Assembly: GCF_000178955.2 (NCBI RefSeq)
Contig: NC_016631.1
Location: forward strand, 4,402,001 to 4,466,000
From: Granulicella mallensis MP5ACTX8
GTDB lineage: Bacteria; Acidobacteriota; Terriglobia; Terriglobales; Acidobacteriaceae
Length of the DNA: 64,000 nucleotides
Reading direction: 5' to 3'
The first letter of the stretch is position 1. Every line of letters starts with the position of its first letter. Shown here piece by piece: positions 1 through 7,763 of the stretch. The notes below the pieces were generated by a model. It was not told the origin of the DNA, did no database searches, and worked only from the letters and a program-made list of their open reading frames with translations. The translations under genes were made by a program, and so were the position numbers.

Positions 1-2
1 CC

Positions 3-425
3 GAGTTGGAGAGGGCCAAGAACGATCCAAACGCAGGCAAGCGCAGTCGCGTGAGCGTGCTGCTGGCAAACAAGAACTTCGACCAGACGTTAACCATCAC
101 GCATACTCTGTGGTCCATGTTCGGCATTGTGCCTCCCGGGACGCGGCAGCTTCCACACCGTCATCAATCCGTTGCACTTGATTTTGCGGTAGAAGCGAAC
201 TCCGGCGTATACACCCTGATCGGACCGGAACTGAATGCAGACGGCTCTATCAAAGACGCTATCCGCGTGGACTGGGTGAAGGGGGCCGCGTTCGTAACAC
301 CAGCCGGTTACTGGCATGAACATGTTAACGAGTCCAATGCGGATGCCTATGTGATGCCCATTCAGGATGCTGGTTTGCACTCCTATCTGCGCACCCTCGA
401 CATCCAGTTCTATCTCGAAGACTAA
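3..425 (+). CDS. Cupin-domain protein, 5' end cut by window edge
   Basis: The frame is open to the left edge, so the real start is probably outside the window; the first start-like codon inside is a TTG at 6. The visible 140 residues form one cupin barrel: a PHRHQS metal-binding first motif near residue 55 and a GAAFVTPAGYWHEH second motif near residue 95. It ends with IQDAGLHSYLRTLDIQF, as in gentisate-dioxygenase-like single-domain cupins. No signal peptide is visible in the part seen. Substrate cannot be read from sequence. A strong terminator follows at 447-480, so it is transcribed independently of the minus-strand operon beyond it. Confidence 0.75.
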   Translation, partial: ELERAKNDPNAGKRSRVSVLLANKNFDQTLTITHTLWSMFGIVPPGTRQLPHRHQSVALDFAVEANSGVYTLIGPELNADGSIKDAIRVDWVKGAAFVTPAGYWHEHVNESNADAYVMPIQDAGLHSYLRTLDIQFYLED

Positions 426-446
426 TTCCGTTTCAGGTCTTCTGCT

Positions 447-480
447 GCTGTGGGCCTATATCCAGGCCCACAGCATTTTA
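447..480 (+). terminator. Rho-independent terminator after the first cupin gene
   Basis: An 11-bp perfect stem (GCTGTGGGCCT / AGGCCCACAGC, 447-457 with 464-474) with a 6-nt loop is followed by ATTTTATT. It lies 22 bp after the stop of the plus-strand cupin gene and between two convergent genes, so it may also serve the minus-strand cupin at 536. Confidence 0.85.
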
Positions 481-535
481 TTCGTTCCATGAGGATCATC
501 TGTTCCTTCGATTGTGTTCTTTCGCACCTACGGAT

Positions 536-1006
536 TCAGTATTCCGCCTTCTCCCCCTTTGCAGGAACTGAGGTCGGAACACCTGGAGTACCGGCATAGG
601 TGATGAGCAATACGGTGGGTTCGTCACCCGACTCACCGCGATGCACATCGTCTACTGACTCCCCTACCGCTTGCCCCTGATAAACGACCTGAGTCTTGCC
701 GCTGGCTTTGTCGTGCAGCGTAAGAGAGCCCGAAAGCACGTAGACGACATTTGGAGATGGATGCGTGTGCCATGGCAGGGCCGTGTGTGGTGCGATGGTC
801 AGCTTGATCGTAGTGAGTTGCGGCTGGCCGGTGGGATAGTGCTTGTAAGGCTTGCCGTTCCACGATTGGGTTGTCTGCAACAGGATTTCGCGGTGCCCGC
901 TGGCAACACTATTCCCGGGGGTTTGAGCGAGTACGGCCGTTAGAGCTGCTCCGGTGACGACAGCGGCAATTCCAATGCTGCGGTGTTTACAAATCATGTC
1001 GGTCAT
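536..1006 (-). CDS. Secreted cupin-domain protein
   Basis: 156 aa with an N-terminal hydrophobic leader (about residues 10-27, IGIAAVVTGAALTAVLA) followed by AQT, so it is probably exported. The cupin fold shows the metal motif LPWHTHPSPNVVYVLSGSLTL near residues 78-97 and a second half ending GESVDDVHRGESGDEPTVLLITYAG. These give His residues suited to binding a divalent metal. It is the last gene of a minus-strand run with the sorbosone-dehydrogenase-like gene (14 bp gap), and probably acts in the periplasm with it. Enzyme activity is unknown; a stabilising or isomerase role on an oxidised sugar is only a guess. Confidence 0.75.
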   Translation of the reverse strand: MTDMICKHRSIGIAAVVTGAALTAVLAQTPGNSVASGHREILLQTTQSWNGKPYKHYPTGQPQLTTIKLTIAPHTALPWHTHPSPNVVYVLSGSLTLHDKASGKTQVVYQGQAVGESVDDVHRGESGDEPTVLLITYAGTPGVPTSVPAKGEKAEY

Positions 1007-1020
1007 CTTCTATAGCCTCG

Positions 1021-2466
1021 CTATTTTCCGGTGTAGGTGACGTGCCAGACAGAGCGGGAGCCATCGTCGGTAACGAACAAGCTACCGTCCTGGGCGATGG
1101 CGACGCCTACGGGACGTCCCCAGACCTGACCGTCTTTGGTGACGAAGCCGGTGAGGAAGTCTTCGTAGCTACCATCGGCGTGACCATTGTGCATCGGGAC
1201 GCGGATGACCTCGTAGCCGGCGCGGTTGGCTCTGTTCCAGGAGCCGTGCTCTGCGGCAAAAGCGTCGCCGTCATATTGCTCAGGGAACTGCTCTTTCCGG
1301 TCGGGATAAAAGACCATCTCGAGCGAGGCCATGTGGGGCTGGACGAGAACATCCGGAGTAATCACCTTAGAGGTGAGATCGACGCGATTGCAGGTTTTAG
1401 CCTCATCCGCGGTAAGTGCGGCCGCCTGCGGATTGGGGCCAGTGCCATTGGCACAGGGTTCCGGGAGGCGCGGATCCTGATGATTGCCCATATAGTACCA
1501 GGGCCAGCCGTAGAAGCCGCCTTCCTTGATCGAGGTGACGTAGTCGGGGACCAGATGATTGCCCAGATTGTCGCGTTCGTTGGTAGAGCACCACAGTTGA
1601 CCTGTATTGGGATTGATGGCTTCTCCGACGCAGTTGCGAATACCGGATGCATAGACCTTGATGAACTTTCCTTCGGGCGTGTATTCGAGTACATCAGCCC
1701 GATGGAACTCTTTTGGATGCGTGTCAGGATCATCGATATTTGAGCCTGAGCCCACGGAAACTAACATAGACTTGCCGTCTTTGGTGAAGACAACATCGCG
1801 AGTCCAATGACCTCCACCCATGAGCTGGGCATACCCAGGAATATTGGGAACGATCGTTTCAGTAGCACCCGTCGCGTGCAGATCTCCTGTGTGATAGGGG
1901 ATTCGTTGAATGGTAGTGGCATTGCCGACGTAGATATACTTTGGATTCTTAGCGGGATAGAACGCAATGCCAAAGGGATGATCGAGGCCGGTAGCGAATC
2001 TTTCAATCTGCGCGGCTTTGCCGTCGGGGCCTACACCGCGAAGGATGAAGAGAGTGCCGGCGCCGGAGTCAGCGAGAAAGAGATCGCCATTGGGTGCCGT
2101 CCTGAGCAGGCGAGGCATCGTAAATGTGCCCCCACTCAACTGCATGTGCTCCTTGTTGTCTGCACGCTGCATGGGAGCGGCATCGCCTCCGGCGTAGAGC
2201 GTCACCTTGAAGCCTGGAGGAGCAATAGGCCAGGCTTCCTTTGGGCGAGGAATCAAATGCGGGGTATTGTTAATGGCCTCCTGAGGTTTGGGCACTGGCA
2301 GATCGGCGACTGTAATCTTACGACGGACGCCAGGCTGCTGTTGATTCCAGTCCGCGAAGGCGGCCTGACCAGTGATCGTCTGCTGAGCGTGGAGTCCAGA
2401 CGGAAGAAGCGCGGTAAAAACAAGAGCGGCGAATGCGTGGAACTTTTCGAAGCGTGAACGTCTCAT
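1021..2466 (-). CDS. Secreted PQQ-type sugar (sorbosone-like) dehydrogenase
   Basis: 481 aa from the preferred start. The start at 2466 gives a clean signal peptide (MRRSRFEKF then AFAALVFTALLPSGLHAQ) and has GGAG and AAGAAGG upstream. An in-frame ATG at 2547 would overlap the previous stop (ATGA) but adds 27 residues before the leader. The body is a six-bladed glucose/sorbosone-dehydrogenase propeller with the usual markers: APPGFKVTLYAGG, RLLRTAPNGDLFLADSGAG, GLDHPFGIAFYP, and a C-terminal GRPVGVAIAQDGSLFVTDDG. Such enzymes oxidise sugars or sugar aldehydes in the periplasm, using PQQ in characterised members. Two aldo/keto reductases lie upstream in the same operon, consistent with sugar oxidation and reduction. 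The substrate is not predictable. Confidence 0.85.
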   Translation of the reverse strand: MRRSRFEKFHAFAALVFTALLPSGLHAQQTITGQAAFADWNQQQPGVRRKITVADLPVPKPQEAINNTPHLIPRPKEAWPIAPPGFKVTLYAGGDAAPMQRADNKEHMQLSGGTFTMPRLLRTAPNGDLFLADSGAGTLFILRGVGPDGKAAQIERFATGLDHPFGIAFYPAKNPKYIYVGNATTIQRIPYHTGDLHATGATETIVPNIPGYAQLMGGGHWTRDVVFTKDGKSMLVSVGSGSNIDDPDTHPKEFHRADVLEYTPEGKFIKVYASGIRNCVGEAINPNTGQLWCSTNERDNLGNHLVPDYVTSIKEGGFYGWPWYYMGNHQDPRLPEPCANGTGPNPQAAALTADEAKTCNRVDLTSKVITPDVLVQPHMASLEMVFYPDRKEQFPEQYDGDAFAAEHGSWNRANRAGYEVIRVPMHNGHADGSYEDFLTGFVTKDGQVWGRPVGVAIAQDGSLFVTDDGSRSVWHVTYTGK

Positions 2467-2543
2467 CCTTCTTATCTCCAGATATGTAATTTGGCGATAG
2501 TCGATCATGCAGTGGTTTAGCAAGCGCAGGTTTGGCAGTAGCA

Positions 2544-3431
2544 TCAACCGCGTAGACTTGCGGGGGGATGGGTCACTGCGGACAACCGGGCATAAGCGCC
2601 CTGTGGCAGTTCAAGACCCGTAGCAGCAGTATTCTCCTCCAGGTGCTTGACCGAGGATGTTCCGGGAATAGGCAGGATCACTTTGGAGCGCTTGAGTAGC
2701 CAGGCCAGGGCGACCTGCAAAGGAGTCGCGTCAAGATCGTTTGCGACCTGCTTGATGGTGTCGTGTGCCTCCTTCGCTTGACCGAGTGGAGCCCAGGGAA
2801 GAAAAGCGATATTGTGCTGCTCGCAATAATCGACGATGAAGTCAGATTCCCGGTCGGCGAAGCTGTAGCGGTTCTGCACTGAGACAATCGGCACAATCCT
2901 GCGTGCCCTCTCCACGTGTTCACGAGTCACATTCGAGAGCGCGACATGGCGAATCTTACCCTGTTCGCGCAGGCCGGCGAGTGCTTCGATCGACGCCTCG
3001 AAGGACACAGCATTATCGGGAGCGTGCAGTTGATAGACGTCGATACGATCCAGCCGCAGACGTTTTAAACTTCCCTCGAGTGCTTCGGTGAGATGGCTCG
3101 GACTGGCATTGTGCGTCCATTGGCCGGGACCTGGGCGCTCCCATCCACCCTTGGTTGCGATCACCAATCCAACTGGATAAGGGTAGAGTGCTTCTGCGAT
3201 CAATTCTTCGGAGGTGCCGGGGCCGTAGGAGTCGGCCGTATCGATCAGGTTCACGCCGAGGTCAATCGCACGCCGAAGCGTTGCAAGGGATGTAGCTTTG
3301 TCTGTGGGAGGTCCCCACACGCCCGCCCCTGTAATGCGCATCGCGCCGTAGCCCAGGCGGTTAACAGTAAGATCGCCACCGATGGTAAACGTGCCAGCAG
3401 CTGCGGCTGAAAGAATCTGTTCCTTATTCAT
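2544..3431 (-). CDS. Aldo/keto reductase
   Basis: 295 aa, cytoplasmic, no leader. The catalytic tetrad typical of the family is visible: Asp64 and Tyr69 in NLIDTADSYG, Lys94 in IATKGG, His136 in VYQLHAPD. The C-terminal NADPH-binding loop reads ILPIPGTSSVKHLEENTAA. The start has AAAGGAAC upstream. It belongs to the broad AKR group of small YajO/YdbC-like oxidoreductases that reduce aldehydes or ketones with NADPH. It sits between the Tat-exported AKR and the sorbosone-dehydrogenase-like gene in one operon, suggesting shared sugar or aldehyde chemistry. Substrate unknown. Confidence 0.9.
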   Translation of the reverse strand: MNKEQILSAAAAGTFTIGGDLTVNRLGYGAMRITGAGVWGPPTDKATSLATLRRAIDLGVNLIDTADSYGPGTSEELIAEALYPYPVGLVIATKGGWERPGPGQWTHNASPSHLTEALEGSLKRLRLDRIDVYQLHAPDNAVSFEASIEALAGLREQGKIRHVALSNVTREHVERARRIVPIVSVQNRYSFADRESDFIVDYCEQHNIAFLPWAPLGQAKEAHDTIKQVANDLDATPLQVALAWLLKRSKVILPIPGTSSVKHLEENTAATGLELPQGAYARLSAVTHPPASLRG

Positions 3432-3487
3432 AAGATTGTTCCTTTCGATTCAAAGTTTGGAATGTAAGACAAGCCAAATGCCTGCGC

Positions 3488-4639
3488 TCAGGCAGGCACT
3501 GGCGCATTCTGCTCAATCAGATTCTGAGCTTTGAGTTCTGCCCAGAACGGGGTCGGGATCTTAGTTTGCATGGAGGTGTAATCCGCAAGGATCTGCTGCT
3601 CACTGCTGGCGCCTACAACAAGGGCTGCAGCGACGTCCGGCGCAGCCGAGAATTGAAGCGCCGCAGTCCGAAGCTCGACTCCATGATTACTTGCAACCTC
3701 GCGAAGCCTCTTACGTTTTTCAAGAAACGCAGGCGGAATCTGATATGACTCTTTCCCATAGTTGTAACGCGGACTTCCCGAGATAAACCCGGCATTGAGT
3801 GATGACCCGATCACGAAAGACACCCCCTTCGCCTTGGCCGCTGGAAACACTTGATCCAACGCATTTTTATGGTCGATCAGAGAATACTGAGAGGCCAGAA
3901 GGCATACATCCGGATCTGCGACTTCAAGCAGTCGCATGATTGGTTCTGGAGTATTGACGCCGATTCCCCAGCCTTTGATTAATCCCTCTTCCCGCATTCG
4001 AGTAAGTTCAGGAAATGCACCCTTGCGGGCGATTTCGAACTGCTCTTGCCAGGATGTTGGAAGATATTTGTTATCCGAGGAGATGTCGTGGACGAAGGCT
4101 ATGTCCAGGCTGTCAATTCCGAGCCTTTGCAGACTGTCTTCAATGGAACGTCGCACGCCAGACGCAGTGTAATCGTAGACCACATCATTCGGGGAGGGGG
4201 AGAAAGGAAAATACTCTCTATTCTTCGCGGTCTTCGATGCCTTGAGAAGCTTGCCGACCTTCGAGGAGAGGATGAATTCGCTTCGATTCTTGTTGTGAAG
4301 AAAGTTGCCGTATCGACGCTCGGCCAGACCTAGTCCGTACCACGGAGCCATGTCATAGTAGCGAATCCCGGCATTCCATGCGGCTTCAATGGTGGCATAC
4401 GCATCTTTGTCGGTAATGACTTCAAACTCATTTCCGAGAGGAACCCCTCCTATACCGAACCTGAACGGTGGCTTGTAGTGCTCTTTGTTGCCGTTGCTGA
4501 CAGCCTGCTCCATGCTGTTACTCCCATCATTCATATTTGGTGCACTTGCCGCGGAAGCTGCCCTGGGCAGAAGTGCTGTTGCCACTGCCATGGCTGATCC
4601 TTTGACGGTGACACTCAAGAAGTCTCTTCTCGTATTCAT
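3488..4639 (-). CDS. Tat-exported aldo/keto reductase (aldose dehydrogenase-like)
   Basis: 383 aa from the ATG at 4639, which shares one base with the upstream stop (TGATG) and has AGAGG 8 nt upstream; another ATG lies two codons earlier. The N-terminus NTRRDFLSV then a hydrophobic stretch ending PRAASAA is a twin-arginine leader, so the folded, cofactor-loaded enzyme is probably exported. The AKR barrel carries YYDMAPWYG (Asp and Tyr), LSSKVGK (Lys) and IAFVHDI (His). Overall it resembles the pyridoxal 4-dehydrogenase / D-threo-aldose 1-dehydrogenase branch, NAD(P)-dependent in known members. A periplasmic NAD(P) enzyme is unusual and implies pre-loading of cofactor or loss of nucleotide dependence. 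It is coupled to the cupin upstream. Confidence 0.85.
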   Translation of the reverse strand: MNTRRDFLSVTVKGSAMAVATALLPRAASAASAPNMNDGSNSMEQAVSNGNKEHYKPPFRFGIGGVPLGNEFEVITDKDAYATIEAAWNAGIRYYDMAPWYGLGLAERRYGNFLHNKNRSEFILSSKVGKLLKASKTAKNREYFPFSPSPNDVVYDYTASGVRRSIEDSLQRLGIDSLDIAFVHDISSDNKYLPTSWQEQFEIARKGAFPELTRMREEGLIKGWGIGVNTPEPIMRLLEVADPDVCLLASQYSLIDHKNALDQVFPAAKAKGVSFVIGSSLNAGFISGSPRYNYGKESYQIPPAFLEKRKRLREVASNHGVELRTAALQFSAAPDVAAALVVGASSEQQILADYTSMQTKIPTPFWAELKAQNLIEQNAPVPA

Positions 4640-5166
4640 CAGCATTTCCTCTCTATAGGATTTGGATCGGTTGGCAACCAGAAATCGTCAGGCAAATTGA
4701 CAACAATTGGCTCTGGCGTACTTCGCACAACCACCCATCGAAATGCATTGTTTTTCGATGGGTTAAGCTCCTGATGTGGCAACCAACTCGGCACATGCAG
4801 AAAATCGCCCGCCCTAACAGTGACCGAGTGTTCTCCAAAGTTGCCCCAGCGCACATAGGCCTCTCCTTCAAGCACGTAAACGACGGTGTCCTGTTCGCCG
4901 TGGTGGTGGATGCCGGTCTTCCCGGAAGGCTCGACCACAAATAGGCCTGCCCATATCGAGGAGACAATGCCTTGCATGGCCACAATGGCGGACATCCTCA
5001 GCGATCCTGACGTCTGCTGGGTTTCGGTGCTCAGTTCAGCGGGATGCACGACGCTGATCGTTGAATTCGATTCCGGGCCAGATCCCGTCCGAAGAGCAAC
5101 TCCTCCCGGCACAGCAAGCGGGTCAGCTATCGGGCGAGTGAGCGAATCATTAGGTTGGTGCCCCAT
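4639..5166 (-). CDS. Cupin-domain protein, first gene of TetR-controlled operon
   Basis: 175 aa from the ATG at 5166, which has GGAG 7 nt upstream; an ATG at 5199 would add 11 residues but lacks a site. No export signal. The C-terminal half is a cupin: TGIHHHGEQDTVVYVLEGEAYVRWG followed by VTVRAGDFLHVPSWLPHQELNP, both metal-binding motifs intact. Proteins of this shape often sense or transform small carboxylates or aldehydes, but nothing here fixes the substrate. It overlaps the Tat-type AKR by one base, showing tight translational coupling. The palindrome at 5202-5228 lies about 35 bp before the start, in a position to overlap the promoter. Confidence 0.8.
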   Translation of the reverse strand: MGHQPNDSLTRPIADPLAVPGGVALRTGSGPESNSTISVVHPAELSTETQQTSGSLRMSAIVAMQGIVSSIWAGLFVVEPSGKTGIHHHGEQDTVVYVLEGEAYVRWGNFGEHSVTVRAGDFLHVPSWLPHQELNPSKNNAFRWVVVRSTPEPIVVNLPDDFWLPTDPNPIERKC

Positions 5167-5201
5167 GTGATCTCCAGATGGTTCGTAATTGCTCGGCAAG
5201 C

Positions 5202-5228
5202 TACTGTACTGTACCGTACATTACAGTA
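5202..5228. promoter_or_regulatory. Palindromic operator of cupin/AKR operon (probable TetR site)
   Basis: A 27-bp inverted repeat centred on 5215: left arm TACTGTACTGTAC, right arm reading TACTGTAATGTAC on the other strand (12 of 13 match). Eighteen of 20 core bases (GTACTGTACnGTACnTTACA) recur at 6448-6467 in front of the TetR gene. It lies 36 bp upstream of the cupin start. Confidence 0.75.
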
Positions 5229-5417
5229 AGATGCATTAGACGACAAATTAGACGCACAATTAATCCGAGGCGTCTGAAGAAAAGTTCGCGCAAATGCTGC
5301 TCCACGGAGAAACCGGCGAGTTGCAAAATGGCCTCACGCATTGTCTTGCTCGGGATCGTACTGGTATGAACTCTTACGCCTCCGTCGAGACCGCCGCGCA
5401 GATGCATTCAATGCACG

Positions 5418-5448
5418 AAGAGCCCTCGTATGTAGGAGGGCTCTTTTG
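5418..5448. terminator. Hairpin terminator downstream of NIPSNAP gene
   Basis: A 10-bp perfect stem AAGAGCCCTC / GAGGGCTCTT (5418-5427 with 5436-5445) with an 8-nt loop. It lies 18 bp beyond the stop of the minus-strand NIPSNAP gene, between it and the promoter of the next minus-strand operon. The T-run is short on either strand, so efficiency is uncertain. Confidence 0.65.
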
Positions 5449-5465
5449 CGTTTACCGTAATCTCA

Positions 5466-6278
5466 CTAAACTTGCGAACAGGCCAGGGGGCGCAACACCA
5501 GGCTCGTCACATTGGATACCGTTGGTGGGTCTAAGTTAAACCTCGAATCGGCAGAGAGCTTCTTCCAATCGGGATCGGCGGAAAACTTTTCCCAATCTGT
5601 CTCAAGCGAAGTCATATCAGGAAAGCTGAGCATATAGGTAAGATTCGGCAGATTCGGTCCAACCAGTGTATCGGCGTAGAAAACTCCCGTAGCGCCGGCC
5701 TTAGCGAAGATGCCAAACTCGCCGCTATGAAACATCTCCACCTTCCGGACGTGATCCATGTTTGTCGGGGACTGATACTGGCGAAGGTGATAGATGCGTT
5801 TCCCTTTGGTTGCGGCGGAGGCTGGTGGAGTGACCTTGGGATATCCCGGGAACGCCCGCAGAAGAGAACTCTCTATCCGAATATAGGGCGGCGTGGCGGC
5901 GGGAGCATCCCAGAACTGCGCTGCCGCCTTCATAAAGACATCGTCCTTCGCCAACTCGAGATCAGCTGTAACCAAGGTTTCCAACTTCGAACTTGGCATC
6001 AGCAGGTAATAGGACGGGCTATCTGGTCCGAAATAAACAGAGAATGCACCAACTGGCCCAATGCCGAGCCGGTTCAATGCAGGAATTAAAGCATCGGCAA
6101 AAAAATCATTGGTGAGCTTTACTCCCGGTCCATTTGCTAAATGGTATCGGCGCAACTCCATGTACTCCGGCGCAGATTTGTCCGCAGCAGTGGCTGTCTG
6201 AGCCAGTAAATCACCAGCAGCAGCGAGCGAGAGGGCTGAAGCAGCAAGAGAGCTAGAAAGAAAATTGCGACGATCCAT
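5466..6278 (-). CDS. Tat-exported NIPSNAP-family protein
   Basis: 270 aa. The N-terminus MDRRNFLSSSLAASALSLAAAGDLLAQ is a twin-arginine-like leader with an AxA-type cleavage region. The body has two ferredoxin-like NIPSNAP repeats: YMELRRYHLANGPGVKLTNDF near residue 40 and RIYHLRQYQSPTNMDHVRKVEMF near residue 165, the second followed by IFAKAGATGVFYADTLVGPNLPNLTYMLSF. The family has no settled biochemical role; members occur beside degradation operons and may bind small molecules. It is alone on the minus strand, divergent from the TetR gene, with a shared operator at 6446-6467. Confidence 0.8.
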   Translation of the reverse strand: MDRRNFLSSSLAASALSLAAAGDLLAQTATAADKSAPEYMELRRYHLANGPGVKLTNDFFADALIPALNRLGIGPVGAFSVYFGPDSPSYYLLMPSSKLETLVTADLELAKDDVFMKAAAQFWDAPAATPPYIRIESSLLRAFPGYPKVTPPASAATKGKRIYHLRQYQSPTNMDHVRKVEMFHSGEFGIFAKAGATGVFYADTLVGPNLPNLTYMLSFPDMTSLETDWEKFSADPDWKKLSADSRFNLDPPTVSNVTSLVLRPLACSQV

Positions 6279-6445
6279 GAAGTCTCCTTGAGATTAGATA
6301 ACGTTAGGTCCAAACAATTTGCGGTGACCACTTGCAACGTTCTTCGCCTGGCCCTGAGCAAGGATGATCGTCAGAGAGAGAGAGAGAGTCCAGCGACAAT
6401 GGTGGTATTGCGTTCTCCATAGGCTTAGCTATTACTTTTCAGTTT

Positions 6446-6467
6446 CCGTACTGTACAGTACGTTACA
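6446..6467. promoter_or_regulatory. Second TetR-type operator between NIPSNAP and tetR genes
   Basis: Contains the perfect 14-bp palindrome GTACTGTACAGTAC (6448-6461) followed by GTTACA. It aligns without gaps to the 5202-5228 site (18 of 20 core bases). Its place in the 346-bp divergent region between the NIPSNAP gene and the TetR gene fits autoregulation plus control of NIPSNAP. Nothing else notable was seen in this gap apart from a GA dinucleotide run near 6375-6389. Confidence 0.75.
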
Positions 6468-6624
6468 ATATACAAACAAGTTACAACAACCCTATAGGGC
6501 TAACAAGCCAGAGTGGCGTGAAGCAATAGGCCGCGTAAAATGCTGCTGGTACAGGGGATTCAAGCTGGAGATTGCATTCGATATCTTTGGAAATGCATTC
6601 ACGACTTGAGATGAGGAGAGATGA

Positions 6625-7251
6625 ATGCCTAATAAGCGGTCGCGAGGAGAGGTTCGAAACAGCAAGCTCCAAAAAGTCGCAGCAGACCTGTTTCTAAAGC
6701 ACGGCTATGAGGGTGTCACCATCGACAAGATTGTCGAGTTGGCTGGCGGGTCGAAAAGTACGGTTTACACCGAATTCGGTGGGAAGTGTGGACTGTTCAT
6801 CAGCAGTATCGAAAACTTGTGCCGCGAGGCGAATGAACCGCTCACAAAGATTGACTATGCAGGATTGAACCTTGAAGCGAGTCTGAAAAAACTCTCTATT
6901 CAGATTCTGCACCTCATCACCGCGAAACGGTCCGTGGAGCTTCATCGTCTGGCTATCGGCGAGGCGGTGAACTGTCCTGAAGTAGGCGAGGCATGGTACA
7001 CACATGGTCCAGCCAGAACGGCTTCGTTTATACGCGCTCTGTTGGAAAGTCGTCGCGAAGAGCTACGAAAAACAACGATTCCAATTGACCGGATGGCGGT
7101 GCTCCTTCACGACTCATTGACGGGAGACACCCTCTACCGTCTGTTGGCAGGAGTCGGTAGTCCTAAAAGCGATGCCGAGCTCGAGCGGTTGGCCTGCACT
7201 GCAGTCGACGCCATTCTCGGGAACCTTTGCAGCGATCCATCAAGAAAATAG
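6625..7251 (+). CDS. TetR/AcrR-family transcriptional regulator (AefR-like C-terminus)
   Basis: 208 aa; start ATG has GAGGAGAG just upstream. The N-terminal TetR helix-turn-helix spans about residues 12-58 (AADLFLKHGYEGVTIDKIVELAGGSKSTVYTEFGGKCGLF). The C-terminal part, with VELHRLAIGEAVNCPEVGEAWYTHGPAR near residues 105-132, resembles the AefR-like TetR_C_7 domain. Such proteins repress adjacent operons until a small ligand binds. The two matched palindromes at 5202 and 6446 are its likely operators. Ligand unknown; the adjacent aldehyde/sugar oxidoreductases hint at a reactive carbonyl or sugar-derived compound. Confidence 0.9.
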   Translation: MPNKRSRGEVRNSKLQKVAADLFLKHGYEGVTIDKIVELAGGSKSTVYTEFGGKCGLFISSIENLCREANEPLTKIDYAGLNLEASLKKLSIQILHLITAKRSVELHRLAIGEAVNCPEVGEAWYTHGPARTASFIRALLESRREELRKTTIPIDRMAVLLHDSLTGDTLYRLLAGVGSPKSDAELERLACTAVDAILGNLCSDPSRK

Positions 7252-7323
7252 CGATTCCCGAGGTTTGACGCCATCCACTTGCAGAACCGTGTGGTTCCCC
7301 TGACGCGTAATCAGTTCTGGAGG

Positions 7324-7734
7324 TCAAGAGATGAAGTCCGTGAAGTGAGTCGTCGTCCTGGGAGGCAGGAACGTTTCTGAGGAGCGTAGCTGCTGATTCG
7401 TGAGTAGCAGATCAGCAATGATCAGTTGCAGAGCTTCGGATCTTTGCCGCCAGAATGCGGTATCCGCTTCAGGCTCTGGAATGGATGCGAACTCGTGGGA
7501 GATGACTTCCCTGCCGTGGGCTGCCAATTCAGTCGTGGCGCCCGTCGATACGGAGGCCGCTATGGAGGGGGCAGAGGTGCGCTTCAGAAGGTGATCAACT
7601 GAAACATAACCCGCACTCATCGCTACGATGAGGAGGGCGCCGATGATCGCCTGTGGGGCCAGCGAGGGCACTCCGGTCCATCTCGAAGCTGCACCGATAA
7701 CGAATGCGACAATGAACGCGATCAGGATTTTCAT
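7324..7734 (-). CDS. XapX-domain small membrane protein with C-terminal extension
   Basis: 136 aa. Residues 1-50 (MKILIAFIVAFVIGAAS, VPSLAPQAIIGALLIVAMSAGY) match the two-helix XapX/DUF1427 domain, with the conserved VPSLAPQ turn between the helices. Residues 55-136 are a hydrophilic tail not present in the usual 50-90 aa XapX proteins, with a possible amphipathic helix AFWRQRSEALQLIIADLLLTNQQLR. It is the last gene in an operon with the MetA-like outer-membrane protein and the FMN reductase. XapX proteins have no proven function; small-molecule transport assistance is often suggested. Confidence 0.7.
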   Translation of the reverse strand: MKILIAFIVAFVIGAASRWTGVPSLAPQAIIGALLIVAMSAGYVSVDHLLKRTSAPSIAASVSTGATTELAAHGREVISHEFASIPEPEADTAFWRQRSEALQLIIADLLLTNQQLRSSETFLPPRTTTHFTDFIS

Positions 7735-7763
7735 CTTCTTCTCCTTGAAACACTACGTTTCGT

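Noticed and set aside
7278-7293. GAACC-GTGT-GGTTC as a terminator between the TetR and XapX genes.
   Set aside because: The stem is only 5 bp and has no T-run; too weak to annotate.
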